This document shows positions 15,381 to 24,532 of a DNA stretch of 40,404 nucleotides, in pieces. Position numbers and translations under genes: made by a program. The notes under the pieces were generated by a model that worked only from the letters and a program-made list of their open reading frames with translations, did not search any database and was not told where the DNA came from. Position 1 is the first letter of the stretch; every line of letters begins with the position of its first letter. Origin of the DNA: an uncultured Muribaculaceae bacterium (GTDB taxonomy: Bacteria > Bacteroidota > Bacteroidia > Bacteroidales > Muribaculaceae); the NCBI GenBank assembly GCA_910588035.1, contig CAJUPY010000005.1, forward strand, positions 88,049 to 128,452. The letters are read 5' to 3'.

Positions 15381-16256
15381 ATGCTGACTGTCGCTATCTA
15401 TGGAAGCCGCCACCAGAACGAACGTGCCTCGAAAATCGACACGCTGCTGTCGACCCTGTCGCGCCGCGGCTGCCGTTTTGTCTTCCACACAAAGATCTAC
15501 AATCATCTGCTCGAATTGCTCGACCACAAGCCTGACTGGAACATATGTTCAGTGACCGATAAGACCATCTTCTCGGCTGACCTTGCCATGAGCATCGGCG
15601 GCGACGGCACATTTCTGCGCACGGCGCGGTGGGTAGGCGACAAGATGATTCCGATCGTAGGCATCAACACCGGCCACCTGGGCTACCTGACGGCATTTGA
15701 CATTGACCAGCAGGACGAACTTGTCGAAGTTCTGTTCGACGGCTCGTTCAAGATCGAGAACCGCACGGTGCTTGCTATCGAGGCACCCTCGGTTCCGTCA
15801 TCGATATGGCCGTTTGCGCTCAACGAGGTATCGCTGGTCAAGAACGACACCGCATCGATGATCAACGTCATGTCGACAATCGACGGCGCACCGCTGGCCA
15901 ACTATCTTTCAGACGGCATCATCGTGGCGACCCCGACGGGCAGCACCGGCTACAACCTCTCGGTGGGCGGTCCTGTCGTGCAGCCGACATCGCCAATCTT
16001 CGTGGTTTCGCCGATAGCGGCCCATTCGCTGACGATGCGTCCGCTGGTCGTTGACGACTCCTCGTCGCTTGATCTGACAGTCACGGCGAGATCAAACACC
16101 TTCAGGGTCTGTCTCGACGGAAATTTCTTCTCACTTCAGTGTGGGTCGACGGTGACGGTGAGAAAAGCCCCGTTCGCGGTCAGGGTCATTCAGCGCGCTG
16201 ACGACAATTTTGCAGACAAACTCAGGGAGAAGCTGCTGTGGGGAGTCAGAAACTGA
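15381..16256 (+). CDS. nadK: NAD kinase
   Basis: A 291-residue cytoplasmic kinase that phosphorylates NAD to NADP. The GGDGT motif (73-77, in SIGGDGTFLRTAR) holds the catalytic aspartate. The second signature is LNEVSLVKNDTASMI, where Asn-Glu binds the NAD ribose, and the GIIVATPTGSTGYNLSVGGP loop follows. Length and order fit the family. It is cotranscribed with the ACT-like gene upstream and the DUF45 peptidase downstream. Confidence 0.96.
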   Translation: MLTVAIYGSRHQNERASKIDTLLSTLSRRGCRFVFHTKIYNHLLELLDHKPDWNICSVTDKTIFSADLAMSIGGDGTFLRTARWVGDKMIPIVGINTGHLGYLTAFDIDQQDELVEVLFDGSFKIENRTVLAIEAPSVPSSIWPFALNEVSLVKNDTASMINVMSTIDGAPLANYLSDGIIVATPTGSTGYNLSVGGPVVQPTSPIFVVSPIAAHSLTMRPLVVDDSSSLDLTVTARSNTFRVCLDGNFFSLQCGSTVTVRKAPFAVRVIQRADDNFADKLREKLLWGVRN

Positions 16257-16279
16257 TCACCGAGACGACTCAAGAACCA

Positions 16280-16993
16280 ATGATTACCACCGGAACAGAA
16301 ATAACACTCAGAGAACTTGGCCCCGTCTATTTTGTGGTCAGAAACAGCTCACGCCACATTTCAGCACGTTGGCGCGGAGGCAAGGTGGTGTGCAGCGTGC
16401 CGCCACATCTGACCCGTGACCTTGCCGTTCAGGCTCTCGAGTCCATGACCGACCGGCTGATGAAAAGCAGGCCTCTTATCGTCTACCGCGAGAATCAGGT
16501 TCTCGAGTTCGACGGTTGGAAAGCCCAAATAGTCAGAGCCGATGCCGAACGTCGCCACATCATAGCCTATCCGTCGTCAGAGATGACAGTCATCGAAGTG
16601 CCGTCGTCGTTCTGTTTTGACTCCGAGAATGCTTGCCGGCGCATCAGTTCTGTCCTGTGTATGGCCGCCCATGCCCTCGCGCCGAAAATCATCATTCCCC
16701 GCGCCCGCGAACTTGCAGAGACCGTAGGACGCAAACCTGTCGGTTGGAAAATATCACGCGGACACCGCACTCTCGGCACATGTGCCCACACCGGAATAAT
16801 ATCGCTGAGCTACATGCTCGCGTTTCTGCCGGCCACCCTGCGCGACTTCGTCATCTGCCATGAACTGGCCCACCTGTCGGAGATGAACCACAGCGAACGG
16901 TTTCACAAACTCTGCGACAGCTATCTCGGAGGCCGGGAGCAGGAACTGGCTGCCGAGCTGAAACGGTTCAGCTGGCCCGTACTCAAAAAATAA
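16280..16993 (+). CDS. YgjP/DUF45-family zinc metallopeptidase
   Basis: A 237-residue protein with the gluzincin motif HELAH: His194, Glu195 and His198, with the probable third ligand His204 in MNHSERFH. The DUF45 fold is supported by KISRGHRTLGTC and LRDFVICHELAHL. Related proteins are annotated as YgjP-like or M48-like peptidases; substrates are unknown. I start at ATG 16280, 23 bases after nadK; a GTG at 16238 inside nadK would add 14 residues. It lies in the nadK operon, which may only reflect convenience. Confidence 0.85.
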   Translation: MITTGTEITLRELGPVYFVVRNSSRHISARWRGGKVVCSVPPHLTRDLAVQALESMTDRLMKSRPLIVYRENQVLEFDGWKAQIVRADAERRHIIAYPSSEMTVIEVPSSFCFDSENACRRISSVLCMAAHALAPKIIIPRARELAETVGRKPVGWKISRGHRTLGTCAHTGIISLSYMLAFLPATLRDFVICHELAHLSEMNHSERFHKLCDSYLGGREQELAAELKRFSWPVLKK

Positions 16994-17023
16994 CCGATCA
17001 ATCACAAAATCTCTCAAAAAATA

Positions 17024-19432
17024 ATGAAGACTAACCTGAAATCAATCTTTCTCACCGCTGCCGCAGCCGTCAATGTCATCGCAGCCGGCGCAACGACAGT
17101 GCAGACCGATCTTTTCGGAAAACAATTTGCAGTAGACACCATCAAACACTTCAAGTCGGGGCCAGGAATGACCTTGACACAACTCAGGTTCACCCGCCTG
17201 AGCGACGGACTCTGGTTTGACTCACAGTCGATCGACTTCGATCTCGACAACACAAAAAACATCGAGCTGAAGGTCGAGACCGGCCGTGACACCTGCAACA
17301 CGGCCGAGACAATCTCGTCAATGGCACGCCGCAAGACCGAAGCGACACGCCGCCCTGTGGCCGCTATCAACGGTGACTTTTTCATCACCTCATCGTTTGC
17401 CGCCAACCATCCGCTCGGCAACAAGATTCTCGGATATCCCAACATGTCGAGCGCGTCGCGCGGTAAAATCATCTCTCCCGACGTCATCGACTACGCAAGC
17501 CGAGAGAACGCGTTCATTCTCGGCGACGACGGAAACATGTGGATCGATGCAACCGACCTGACATATACGTTCAACGTCCCGGGCAAGAAAAACCCGATGA
17601 AGATATACCACGCCAACTATGACCGAGCCGACGGCGAAATCATCATCTACAACTCTCACTTCGGCTCGTCGACACGCACCGCTGCCGGGGGCTGCGAGTT
17701 TGCCGTCGAACCTGTCGAGGGCGAGACCTGGGGGTTCAACCGCGACATCAAGATGCGTGTGGTCACCGCACCTTCGACAGCCGGCAACATGGCCATTCCA
17801 GCCAATGGCGCCGTGATCTCGGCAGGCAAAAGCCGCACATCGCAGATAGCATATATGGAAAAGGTGAAAGTCGGCGATGAGATTCCGGTGCACATCGGAC
17901 TTTCGCTTCCCGCCTTCGGTTCCATCACCCCGACAAGCATCAAGGAAGTCATCGGCGGCGATGTCAGAATTCTCAAGGAAGGCGTCGTCACCACCGAGGC
18001 CAACCGCTGGATCAACACTCCCGGTGCCTCTTACATCAGATCGTTGATCGGATACAGCGCCGACCGCCGTCACATTGTCATCTGCGCAATTGACCGCGGG
18101 TCGCTCGGCGGCGTGTCTTACTATGAAGCGGCCGACCTGATGAAATTTCTCGGTTGCCACGACGCGCTCGATCTCGACGGAGGTGGCTCGACAGAACTGT
18201 GGCATCAGAAACTCGGCATCGTCAACACTCTCAGAGACGGGAGCGAACGTGCCGTCGCCAATGCGTTCTTCGCGTTCATCAACGCTCCTGAAGACAACGA
18301 GATCGCCGAACTGAGGTTTGCCGATCCGGCCTTGAATCTTCCGCAATATGCGACATACACTCCGACGTTTTACGGCTACAACCGCTATGGCGAGCTGATC
18401 GACACCGATGTCACCGGTGTCACTCTCAGCTGCGAACCGGCTCTGGGCGATGTGATCGACAACGCGACCTCGCTCTACGTCAAAGGATCGGGAACCCATC
18501 GCCTGACGGCTACCCGAAACGGCATCACCGCCACTGTCGCCGTAAATGTGACCGGAGCCGAGAATCTGAAGCTAAAGCACACGTCGGCCCTCATTGACAA
18601 CCACCGCACATGGACGATCGGCGTCGTCTCGACTGTCGGTACAAAAGAAATGGTTGTAGATCCACGTGCCCTGTCCTGGACATCTTCCGATCCCTCGACA
18701 GTCAAAGTTGATGAACTCGGCCGCGTCAACGGTCTCAGAAACGGCTCGGCTCAACTGACCGGCACACTCGGCAATTTCTCGTCTACGGTCGATGTCACCG
18801 TAGAGTGTCCCGAAGCCGCAGAAATGAGCGACAAAGCTCTGCTTGAGGCTTCAAACTGGAAATCGTCGGTGTCGGGCGGATCGTTCAGCCAGGCTGCCGA
18901 CGGTGGTCTCGACATCTCCTGCCGTTTCTCTTCGACCCGAAATCCTTATCTGACACTGACTCCAACCCAATCGGCTTTCTACAGTCTTCCCTCGGGATTC
19001 CGTCTCGCGCTCGACAAAGGCAATGCGGTGATCAACTCGGTCAAACTGACATTCGAGACTGCCGACAAACGACGTCCGACGGTTGAGTTCACCACGTCGG
19101 GCGACACTAAAAACAGTTTCACAGGCGATTTCGGTGCCATTGCCGACACCTCCGACGTGGCAGCCACCTATCCGCTGCGCCTGATGTCGGTCTATCTCGA
19201 CATGAAAGGCATCAAGGCATCGACCGACTACAAATTCTCAATACCCTCGTTTGACCTGCTCTACAAAGACTACAGCGGAGCCGGTGTCGACGGTGTCAAC
19301 GCCGACAGCGACGGCAGCGACGCCCCCGTCGAATACTACAACATGCAGGGCATCAGAGTCATGCAGCCCGCTCCGGGCAACATCTACATTCGCCGTCAAG
19401 GCTCCAGGGTGTCGAAGATCGTCGAGAAGTGA
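17024..19432 (+). CDS. Exported phosphodiester glycosidase (NAGPA/DUF2233) family protein with BIG2-like domain
   Basis: An 802-residue secreted protein. The start MKTNLKSIFLTAAAAVNVIA is a signal peptide. The NAGPA-type domain (about 85-425) shows AAINGDFF at 113-120, VIGGDVRIL and DGGGSTE at 385-391; relatives remove N-acetylglucosamine from phosphodiesters or act on teichoic-acid-like or glycosyl-phosphodiester substrates. A BIG2-like Ig domain lies around 547-600 (LSWTSSDPSTVKVDELGRV). A beta-rich domain follows, and the last 52 residues form a GAGVDGV linker plus YYNMQGIRV and IYIRRQG tail that resembles a short sorting tail. It lies 30 bases after the DUF45 gene. A short hairpin overlaps the stop codon but has no T-tract. 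Substrate unknown. Confidence 0.8.
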   Translation: MKTNLKSIFLTAAAAVNVIAAGATTVQTDLFGKQFAVDTIKHFKSGPGMTLTQLRFTRLSDGLWFDSQSIDFDLDNTKNIELKVETGRDTCNTAETISSMARRKTEATRRPVAAINGDFFITSSFAANHPLGNKILGYPNMSSASRGKIISPDVIDYASRENAFILGDDGNMWIDATDLTYTFNVPGKKNPMKIYHANYDRADGEIIIYNSHFGSSTRTAAGGCEFAVEPVEGETWGFNRDIKMRVVTAPSTAGNMAIPANGAVISAGKSRTSQIAYMEKVKVGDEIPVHIGLSLPAFGSITPTSIKEVIGGDVRILKEGVVTTEANRWINTPGASYIRSLIGYSADRRHIVICAIDRGSLGGVSYYEAADLMKFLGCHDALDLDGGGSTELWHQKLGIVNTLRDGSERAVANAFFAFINAPEDNEIAELRFADPALNLPQYATYTPTFYGYNRYGELIDTDVTGVTLSCEPALGDVIDNATSLYVKGSGTHRLTATRNGITATVAVNVTGAENLKLKHTSALIDNHRTWTIGVVSTVGTKEMVVDPRALSWTSSDPSTVKVDELGRVNGLRNGSAQLTGTLGNFSSTVDVTVECPEAAEMSDKALLEASNWKSSVSGGSFSQAADGGLDISCRFSSTRNPYLTLTPTQSAFYSLPSGFRLALDKGNAVINSVKLTFETADKRRPTVEFTTSGDTKNSFTGDFGAIADTSDVAATYPLRLMSVYLDMKGIKASTDYKFSIPSFDLLYKDYSGAGVDGVNADSDGSDAPVEYYNMQGIRVMQPAPGNIYIRRQGSRVSKIVEK

Positions 19433-19492
19433 TCTTCGTGTCACGGTCGTTTGCTCCGTCCCGGATACTTTTGCTCGGCAAATCGCATTTTT

Positions 19493-19525
19493 TTTGCATT
19501 TGCTTTCAACTTATTCGTATCTTTG
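19493..19525 (+). promoter_or_regulatory. Distal argS promoter (copy 1)
   Basis: TTTG at 19493-19496, 21 bases, then TATCTTTG at 19518-19525. A transcript from here would run through copy 2 and have a leader of about 105 bases. Confidence 0.75.
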
Positions 19526-19566
19526 ACTTCGTCTTAGATACTCCCGCTCGGCAAATCGCAATTTTT

Positions 19567-19599
19567 TTTGCATTTGCTCTCAACTTATTCGTATCTTTG
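19567..19599 (+). promoter_or_regulatory. Proximal argS promoter (copy 2)
   Basis: TTTG at 19567-19570, 21 bases, then TATCTTTG at 19592-19599. The expected start is near 19604, giving a leader of about 30 bases. Confidence 0.8.
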
Positions 19600-19634
19600 T
19601 GAATTAAAAACTATTGCAAACACGATAACTGCTT

Positions 19635-21422
19635 ATGTCAATCGACAACATCATTGCTCAGGCGGTGGCACGTGCCGTCAAAGAGCTCTATGGCATTGAT
19701 GCCGACGCATCGTCGATCGTGCCTCAGACAACAAAGAAAGAATTTGAGGGAAACCTCACCGTCGTCGTTTTTCCTTGGGTGAAAGCCGCCCGCAAAGCCC
19801 CCGAAGCCGTAGCAACCGAAATCGGCAACTGGCTGGTGGACAACGAGCCGGCCGTCGACCGCTTCAATGTGGTCAAAGGTTTCCTTAACATCGTGATCGA
19901 ACCGACGTTCTGGACATCGGTGCTCCACCACATCAACGACACTCCCGATTATGGCCGCACGGCCGTTACCGGGACTTCGCCACTGGTCATGGTCGAATAT
20001 TCGTCGCCCAACACCAACAAACCGCTCCACCTGGGACATGTCCGCAACAACCTGTTAGGCTACAGCCTATCTGAAATTCTCAAGGCCTGCGGCAACCGTG
20101 TTGTCAAGACAAACATTGTCAATGACCGCGGAATCCACATCTGCAAATCGATGCTCGCATGGAAAAAATGGGGCGACGGAGCCACTCCTGAGTCAACAGG
20201 AAAGAAAGGCGACCATCTGATCGGTGACTTCTATGTCTTGTTCGACAAACACTACAAGGCCGAGGTGGCCGAACTCATGGAGAAAGGCATGAGCAAGGAG
20301 GAGGCCGAGAAAGAATCACCCCTGATGAAAGAAGCACGCGAGATGCTACGCCGCTGGGAACAGCGCGACCCCGAGGTGCGCGGCCTGTGGGAGATGATGA
20401 ACTCTTGGGTCTACGCCGGTTTCGACGAGACTTACAAACGCATGGGTGTCGACTTCGACAAAATCTATTATGAGAGCAACACCTATCTCGAAGGCAAGGA
20501 AAAAGTGTTGGAAGGCCTCGAGAAAGGCATCATGTACCGTAAGGAAGACGGCTCTGTCTGGGCTGACCTCACAGCCGACGGTCTTGACCACAAACTGCTG
20601 CTGCGCAGCGACGGCACCTCGGTCTACATGACCCAGGACATCGGAACCGCCAAACTGCGCTATCAGGATTATCCGATCGACAAGATGATCTATGTTGTCG
20701 GCAACGAGCAGAACTACCACTTCCAGGTGTTGTCGCTGCTTCTCGACAAACTCGGGTTCAAGTGGGGAAAAGACCTCGTCCATTTCTCATATGGCATGGT
20801 CGAACTTCCCGAAGGAAAGATGAAGAGCCGCGAAGGAACGGTTGTCGACGCCGACGACCTGATGGATGAGATGGTCTCGACCGCACGCGCCGTCTCGGGC
20901 GAACTCGGCAAACTCGACGGGGTAAGTTCTGAAGAAGCCGACGAGATCTGTGAAATGGTAGGTCTCGGCGCGCTCAAATACTTCCTGCTGAAAGTCGACC
21001 CAACCAAAAACATGACCTTCAACCCCAAGGAATCGATAGATTTCAACGGCAACACCGGACCATTCATTCAGTATACCTACGCCCGCATACGCTCGGTTCT
21101 CCGCAAAGCGGCCGAGAAAGGCATCTGCATCACCGACTACACCCCGGTCGCGCCCAACGACAAGGAAATCGCGCTGATACAGACCCTTGCCGACTATCCG
21201 GCCGTTGTCAAGAAAGCCGGAACATCTTATTCGCCCGCTCTGATCGCCAACTACGTCTATGATCTGGTAAAACAGTTCAACCAGTTCTACCACGACTACA
21301 CGATTCTCGGCGAGGAAGACGAGGCAGTCCGCTCGCTGCGTCTCGCGCTCTGTGAGGCCACGTCGGGAGTGATCAGTTCAGGCATGGCGTTGCTCGGCAT
21401 CAGAGTGCCCGAACGCATGTAA
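19635..21422 (+). CDS. argS: Arginyl-tRNA synthetase
   Basis: A 595-residue class I synthetase that charges tRNA-Arg with arginine in the cytoplasm. The N-terminal add-1 domain occupies about 1-90. The HIGH motif appears as HLGH (132-135) in SSPNTNKPLHLGHVRNN, and the KMSKS loop as KMKSR (395-399). The C-terminal anticodon-binding domain (about 465-595) ends in RVPERM, typical of the family. The gene opens a unit with BI-1 and fumarase downstream and is served by a duplicated promoter. Confidence 0.97.
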   Translation: MSIDNIIAQAVARAVKELYGIDADASSIVPQTTKKEFEGNLTVVVFPWVKAARKAPEAVATEIGNWLVDNEPAVDRFNVVKGFLNIVIEPTFWTSVLHHINDTPDYGRTAVTGTSPLVMVEYSSPNTNKPLHLGHVRNNLLGYSLSEILKACGNRVVKTNIVNDRGIHICKSMLAWKKWGDGATPESTGKKGDHLIGDFYVLFDKHYKAEVAELMEKGMSKEEAEKESPLMKEAREMLRRWEQRDPEVRGLWEMMNSWVYAGFDETYKRMGVDFDKIYYESNTYLEGKEKVLEGLEKGIMYRKEDGSVWADLTADGLDHKLLLRSDGTSVYMTQDIGTAKLRYQDYPIDKMIYVVGNEQNYHFQVLSLLLDKLGFKWGKDLVHFSYGMVELPEGKMKSREGTVVDADDLMDEMVSTARAVSGELGKLDGVSSEEADEICEMVGLGALKYFLLKVDPTKNMTFNPKESIDFNGNTGPFIQYTYARIRSVLRKAAEKGICITDYTPVAPNDKEIALIQTLADYPAVVKKAGTSYSPALIANYVYDLVKQFNQFYHDYTILGEEDEAVRSLRLALCEATSGVISSGMALLGIRVPERM

Positions 21423-21464
21423 GCCTGATTTTGTTATAACAGATAAACTTCAACCACAGAAACT

Positions 21465-22202
21465 ATGTCAAACTACAATCTTAACAACCCATTCCCCGGC
21501 TTCGGCCAGCAACCGGCAGCCGGCGGCTATGAAAAAGCACTTGAAAACAAAGTGTCGACCGTGATGAAGACGGTCTATCTGAAAATGTTCCTCGCCCTGT
21601 TGGTCACCTCGGCCGTCTCGCTCGGCATCGTGGCCATCGCTCCCCAGGTTCTTATGTTCATCGCATCTCACACTTGGGTCTACTGGGTGGTATGCCTTGC
21701 CGAAATCGGTCTGGTGATCGCTATTTCCGGAGGCATACAGCGCATGTCGTCGACCACGGCATCGCTGCTGTTCTATCTCTTCGCCATTGTCAACGGACTG
21801 ACATTCTCGATCATATTCGTGGCCTACAGCCCGGTGTCTATTCTTAAGACCTTCCTGATCACAGCCGGAACATTCGGTGCGATGAGCATATACGGATACT
21901 TCACCAACACAAACCTGGCGAAATTCGGCTCGCTGCTGATGATGGCTCTTTTCGGACTGATCATCTGCATAATCGTGAACATTTTCTGGGCTAACTCGAC
22001 ATTTGACTGGATCATCTCGGGTCTGGGCGTGCTGATTTTCATTGGACTCACAGCCTGGGACACCCAGCAGATCAAACGAATGGCCGAAATGTCGCCCAAC
22101 GCAACCGACGGCCGCCTCGCGACCATCGGTGCCCTGAGCCTCTATCTCGACTTCATAAACCTATTCCTCTATCTGCTGAGATTCTTCGGCAACCGCAACT
22201 GA
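21465..22202 (+). CDS. Bax inhibitor-1/YccA family membrane protein
   Basis: A 245-residue inner-membrane protein with seven hydrophobic segments beginning at about residue 40. The family pattern is visible in GLTFSIIF, in GAMSIYGYFTNTNLAKFGS and in the C-terminal TAWDTQQIKRM and SLYLDFINLFLYLLR. The N-terminal 25 residues are Asn/Gly/Pro rich and cytoplasmic. Relatives are proposed calcium or proton leak channels or partners of the FtsH protease; the role here is not determined. It lies 42 bases after argS; a TGTTATAACA palindrome in the gap (21432-21441) may be incidental. Confidence 0.92.
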   Translation: MSNYNLNNPFPGFGQQPAAGGYEKALENKVSTVMKTVYLKMFLALLVTSAVSLGIVAIAPQVLMFIASHTWVYWVVCLAEIGLVIAISGGIQRMSSTTASLLFYLFAIVNGLTFSIIFVAYSPVSILKTFLITAGTFGAMSIYGYFTNTNLAKFGSLLMMALFGLIICIIVNIFWANSTFDWIISGLGVLIFIGLTAWDTQQIKRMAEMSPNATDGRLATIGALSLYLDFINLFLYLLRFFGNRN

Positions 22203-22242
22203 CATTTCAACTATCAAAAGGGTGTTTAACTATAAATAAACC

Positions 22243-23892
22243 ATGGCAACAAAACCGTTTGAATACCAGGAGATGTTTCCCCTGGGCAAAGAGAAGACCG
22301 AGTACTACCACCTGACTTCAGACTACGTCAAGGTTGAGAAATTCGGCGACAAAGAGATGCTCGTCATCGATCCCGAGGCACTCCGCGTGCTCGCTCGTCA
22401 GGCAACCCACGACAACGCCTTCATGCTGCGTCGCGAACACAACGAGATGGTGGCCAGGATTCTCCACGATCCCGAGGCGAGCGAAAACGACAAGTTTGTC
22501 GCGCTGACAATGCTTCGCAACGCCGAGATCGCATGCAAAGGACAGCTCCCCTTCTGCCAGGACACCGGCACCGCGATCGTCATCGGCAAGAAAGGTCAAT
22601 ATGTCATGACCGGAGGTGGTGACGAGGAACAGCTGTCACACGGTGTCTATGACACCTACACCGGCTGCAACCTGCGCTACTCACAGAACGCTCCCCTCAA
22701 CATGTATGACGAGGTCAACACCGGCTGCAACCTGCCCGCCCAGATCGATCTCTATGCCGTCGACGGCGATGAATACAAGTTTGTTTTCGTTGCTAAAGGC
22801 GGAGGCTCGGCCAACAAAACATATCTCTATCAGGAAACCAAGGCTGTCATCAACCCCAAGACCCTCGTCCCCTTCCTGATCGAGAAGATGAAGACACTTG
22901 GAACAGCCGCATGTCCTCCCTACCACATCGCGTTTGTCATCGGAGGCACATCGGCCGAGATGAACCTCGCGACGGTCAAGAAAGCCTCGATAAAATACTA
23001 CGACGAACTCCCGACCGAAGGCAACGCCCTTGGCCACGCTTTCCGCGACATCGAGCTTGAGAAACAGCTCCTCGAGGCATCGCGCAAAATCGGCCTCGGA
23101 GCACAGTTCGGTGGAAAATATTTCGCCCACGACATTCGCGTGATCCGTCTGCCCCGCCACGGCGCGTCGTGCCCCATAGGCATGGGCGTCAGCTGCTCGG
23201 CCGACCGCAACGTCAAGGCTAAGATCAACCGCGACGGTCTCTGGATCGAGAAACTCGACGCCAATCCCGGCGAACTGATTCCCGAAGAGCTGCGCAACGC
23301 AGGTGAGGGCGACGTTGTCAAGATCGACCTCAACCGCCCGATGAGCGAGGTGTTGGCCGAACTGACAAAATATCCCGTCTCGACCCGTCTGTCGCTCAAC
23401 GGAACCATCATTGTAGGCCGCGACATCGCCCACGCCAAGATCAAGGAGCGTCTCGATGCCGGCGAACCGATGCCGCAATATCTCAAGGAACACCCGATCT
23501 ACTATGCCGGCCCGGCAAAAACTCCTGAAGGCATGCCCTCAGGCTCGTTCGGCCCGACAACAGCAGGACGCATGGACCCCTATGTAGACCAGTTCCAGGC
23601 AGCCGGAGGCTCAATGATCATGATAGCCAAGGGTAACCGCAGCAAACAGGTGACCGACGCTTGTCAGAAACATGGTGGCTTCTATCTCGGTTCGATCGGT
23701 GGTCCGGCAGCTGTTCTCGCCAAGAACTCTATCAAGAAAGTCGAATTGCTCGAATATCCCGAACTCGGCATGGAGGCAATCTGGAAAATCGAAGTCGAGA
23801 ACTTCCCCGCATTCATTCTCGTCGATGACAAAGGCAACGATTTCTTCACAGAGATCGCACAGAAATGTGCCTCTTGTCCGATCGCGAAGTAA
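22243..23892 (+). CDS. Class I fumarate hydratase, iron-sulfur type
   Basis: A 549-residue [4Fe-4S] enzyme interconverting fumarate and malate. Cys105 (LPFCQDTGTA), Cys224 (TAACPPYH) and Cys318 (GVSCSADRN) fall at the same positions as the cluster ligands of E. coli FumA. The N-terminal alpha domain and C-terminal beta domain are fused, as in FumA/FumB. Oxygen-labile class I fumarase suits an anaerobe running the reductive branch to succinate. A strong terminator follows at 23916. Confidence 0.96.
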   Translation: MATKPFEYQEMFPLGKEKTEYYHLTSDYVKVEKFGDKEMLVIDPEALRVLARQATHDNAFMLRREHNEMVARILHDPEASENDKFVALTMLRNAEIACKGQLPFCQDTGTAIVIGKKGQYVMTGGGDEEQLSHGVYDTYTGCNLRYSQNAPLNMYDEVNTGCNLPAQIDLYAVDGDEYKFVFVAKGGGSANKTYLYQETKAVINPKTLVPFLIEKMKTLGTAACPPYHIAFVIGGTSAEMNLATVKKASIKYYDELPTEGNALGHAFRDIELEKQLLEASRKIGLGAQFGGKYFAHDIRVIRLPRHGASCPIGMGVSCSADRNVKAKINRDGLWIEKLDANPGELIPEELRNAGEGDVVKIDLNRPMSEVLAELTKYPVSTRLSLNGTIIVGRDIAHAKIKERLDAGEPMPQYLKEHPIYYAGPAKTPEGMPSGSFGPTTAGRMDPYVDQFQAAGGSMIMIAKGNRSKQVTDACQKHGGFYLGSIGGPAAVLAKNSIKKVELLEYPELGMEAIWKIEVENFPAFILVDDKGNDFFTEIAQKCASCPIAK

Positions 23893-23915
23893 GGCACTGA
23901 AATAACACGTTATAT

Positions 23916-23957
23916 AATAACGGCGGCCCGGATCAATGTCGGGGTCGCCGTTATTTT
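23916..23957 (+). terminator. Intrinsic terminator after fumarase
   Basis: AATAACGGCG (23916-23925) pairs perfectly with CGCCGTTATT (23946-23955), with an inner CCC/GGG extension, followed by TT. It starts 24 bases after the fumarase stop. Confidence 0.85.
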
Positions 23958-24036
23958 CACATGCGGCTGACCATTGAGACACAGTTCCGCTACAAAACAG
24001 CCACACCGGCTTCTTTCACCATAACCGTTATCGGCC

Positions 24037-24044
24037 TAAATTTG
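24037..24044 (+). promoter_or_regulatory. -7 box of the 24053-25416 gene pair
   Basis: TAAATTTG matches TAnnTTTG, with TTTC 19 bases upstream (24014-24017). Transcription should start near 24049, only a few bases before the first ATG. Confidence 0.6.
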
Positions 24045-24052
24045 TAAAAAAA

Positions 24053-24532
24053 ATGATTTTTATGAAATCAAGGCTATTTATTTTGTTGTGCATGGCGATC
24101 TCATGGTTCGCACAAACCGGGGCAGAAACGACATTGAATGTGGACCTTGCCAATGGAACCACCGCATCGTTCCCGTTATCTTCGACTCCAGAAATCACAT
24201 TCAGCACCACTGACATGACAGTCTCGTCACCTGAGGGTATATTCTCTTATCCACGGCAGTCTGTCTCGCAAGTATATTTCAAAAACAACGGAGCAGGTGT
24301 TGACGGTGTCACAATTCCGACGCTCTCATACACACTCACGATGTCACGGCTTAAAATCTCGGGAATCGGCAACTCTGACGTTGTCGGGGTCTACAACATG
24401 TCGGGGTCTGTTGTTCCCGTAAATGAAGAGAGAACGGCTAACGAAGTGACTCTTGATTTCTCGACACGTACAAAAGAATTCTATATAATAACCGTCAAGG
24501 GTCATCCAACTTTAAAAATATACATAAAATGA
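24053..24532 (+). CDS. Small exported protein with C-terminal tail resembling a sorting domain
   Basis: A 159-residue protein of unknown function. A signal peptide ends near TGAETTLNV. Residues 27-60 contain a strand pair of the type LNVDLANGTTASFPL and PEITFS, a motif shared with the next gene (FIDSSTVSYDVDKIEKITFS). The second half has the linker GAGVDGV (80-86), then VYNMSGSVV and a final strand ending KIYIK, similar to the tail of the phosphodiester glycosidase at 17024. Start may be ATG 24053 or ATG 24062; with the promoter ending at 24044 the second gives a more usual leader. The stop overlaps the next start (ATGA), so the two are translated together. Confidence 0.65.
   Translation: MIFMKSRLFILLCMAISWFAQTGAETTLNVDLANGTTASFPLSSTPEITFSTTDMTVSSPEGIFSYPRQSVSQVYFKNNGAGVDGVTIPTLSYTLTMSRLKISGIGNSDVVGVYNMSGSVVPVNEERTANEVTLDFSTRTKEFYIITVKGHPTLKIYIK

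Larger units (their letters stand above)
19464..19599 (+). repeat. Tandem duplication of a promoter region upstream of argS
   Basis: Two copies of a 62-63-base unit, 19464-19525 and 19537-19599, with a period of 73-74 bases. They differ at about four substitutions plus one inserted A. Each contains GCTCGGCAAATCGCA, an eight-T run, GCATTTGCT and CAACTTATTCGTATCTTTG, so the promoter elements are duplicated with the repeat. Confidence 0.9.

Noticed and set aside
19413..19438. CGAAGATC/GATCTTCG hairpin at the end of the phosphodiester glycosidase gene
   Set aside because: Exact 8-bp stem but it includes the stop codon and has no T-tract, so it is not convincing as an intrinsic terminator.
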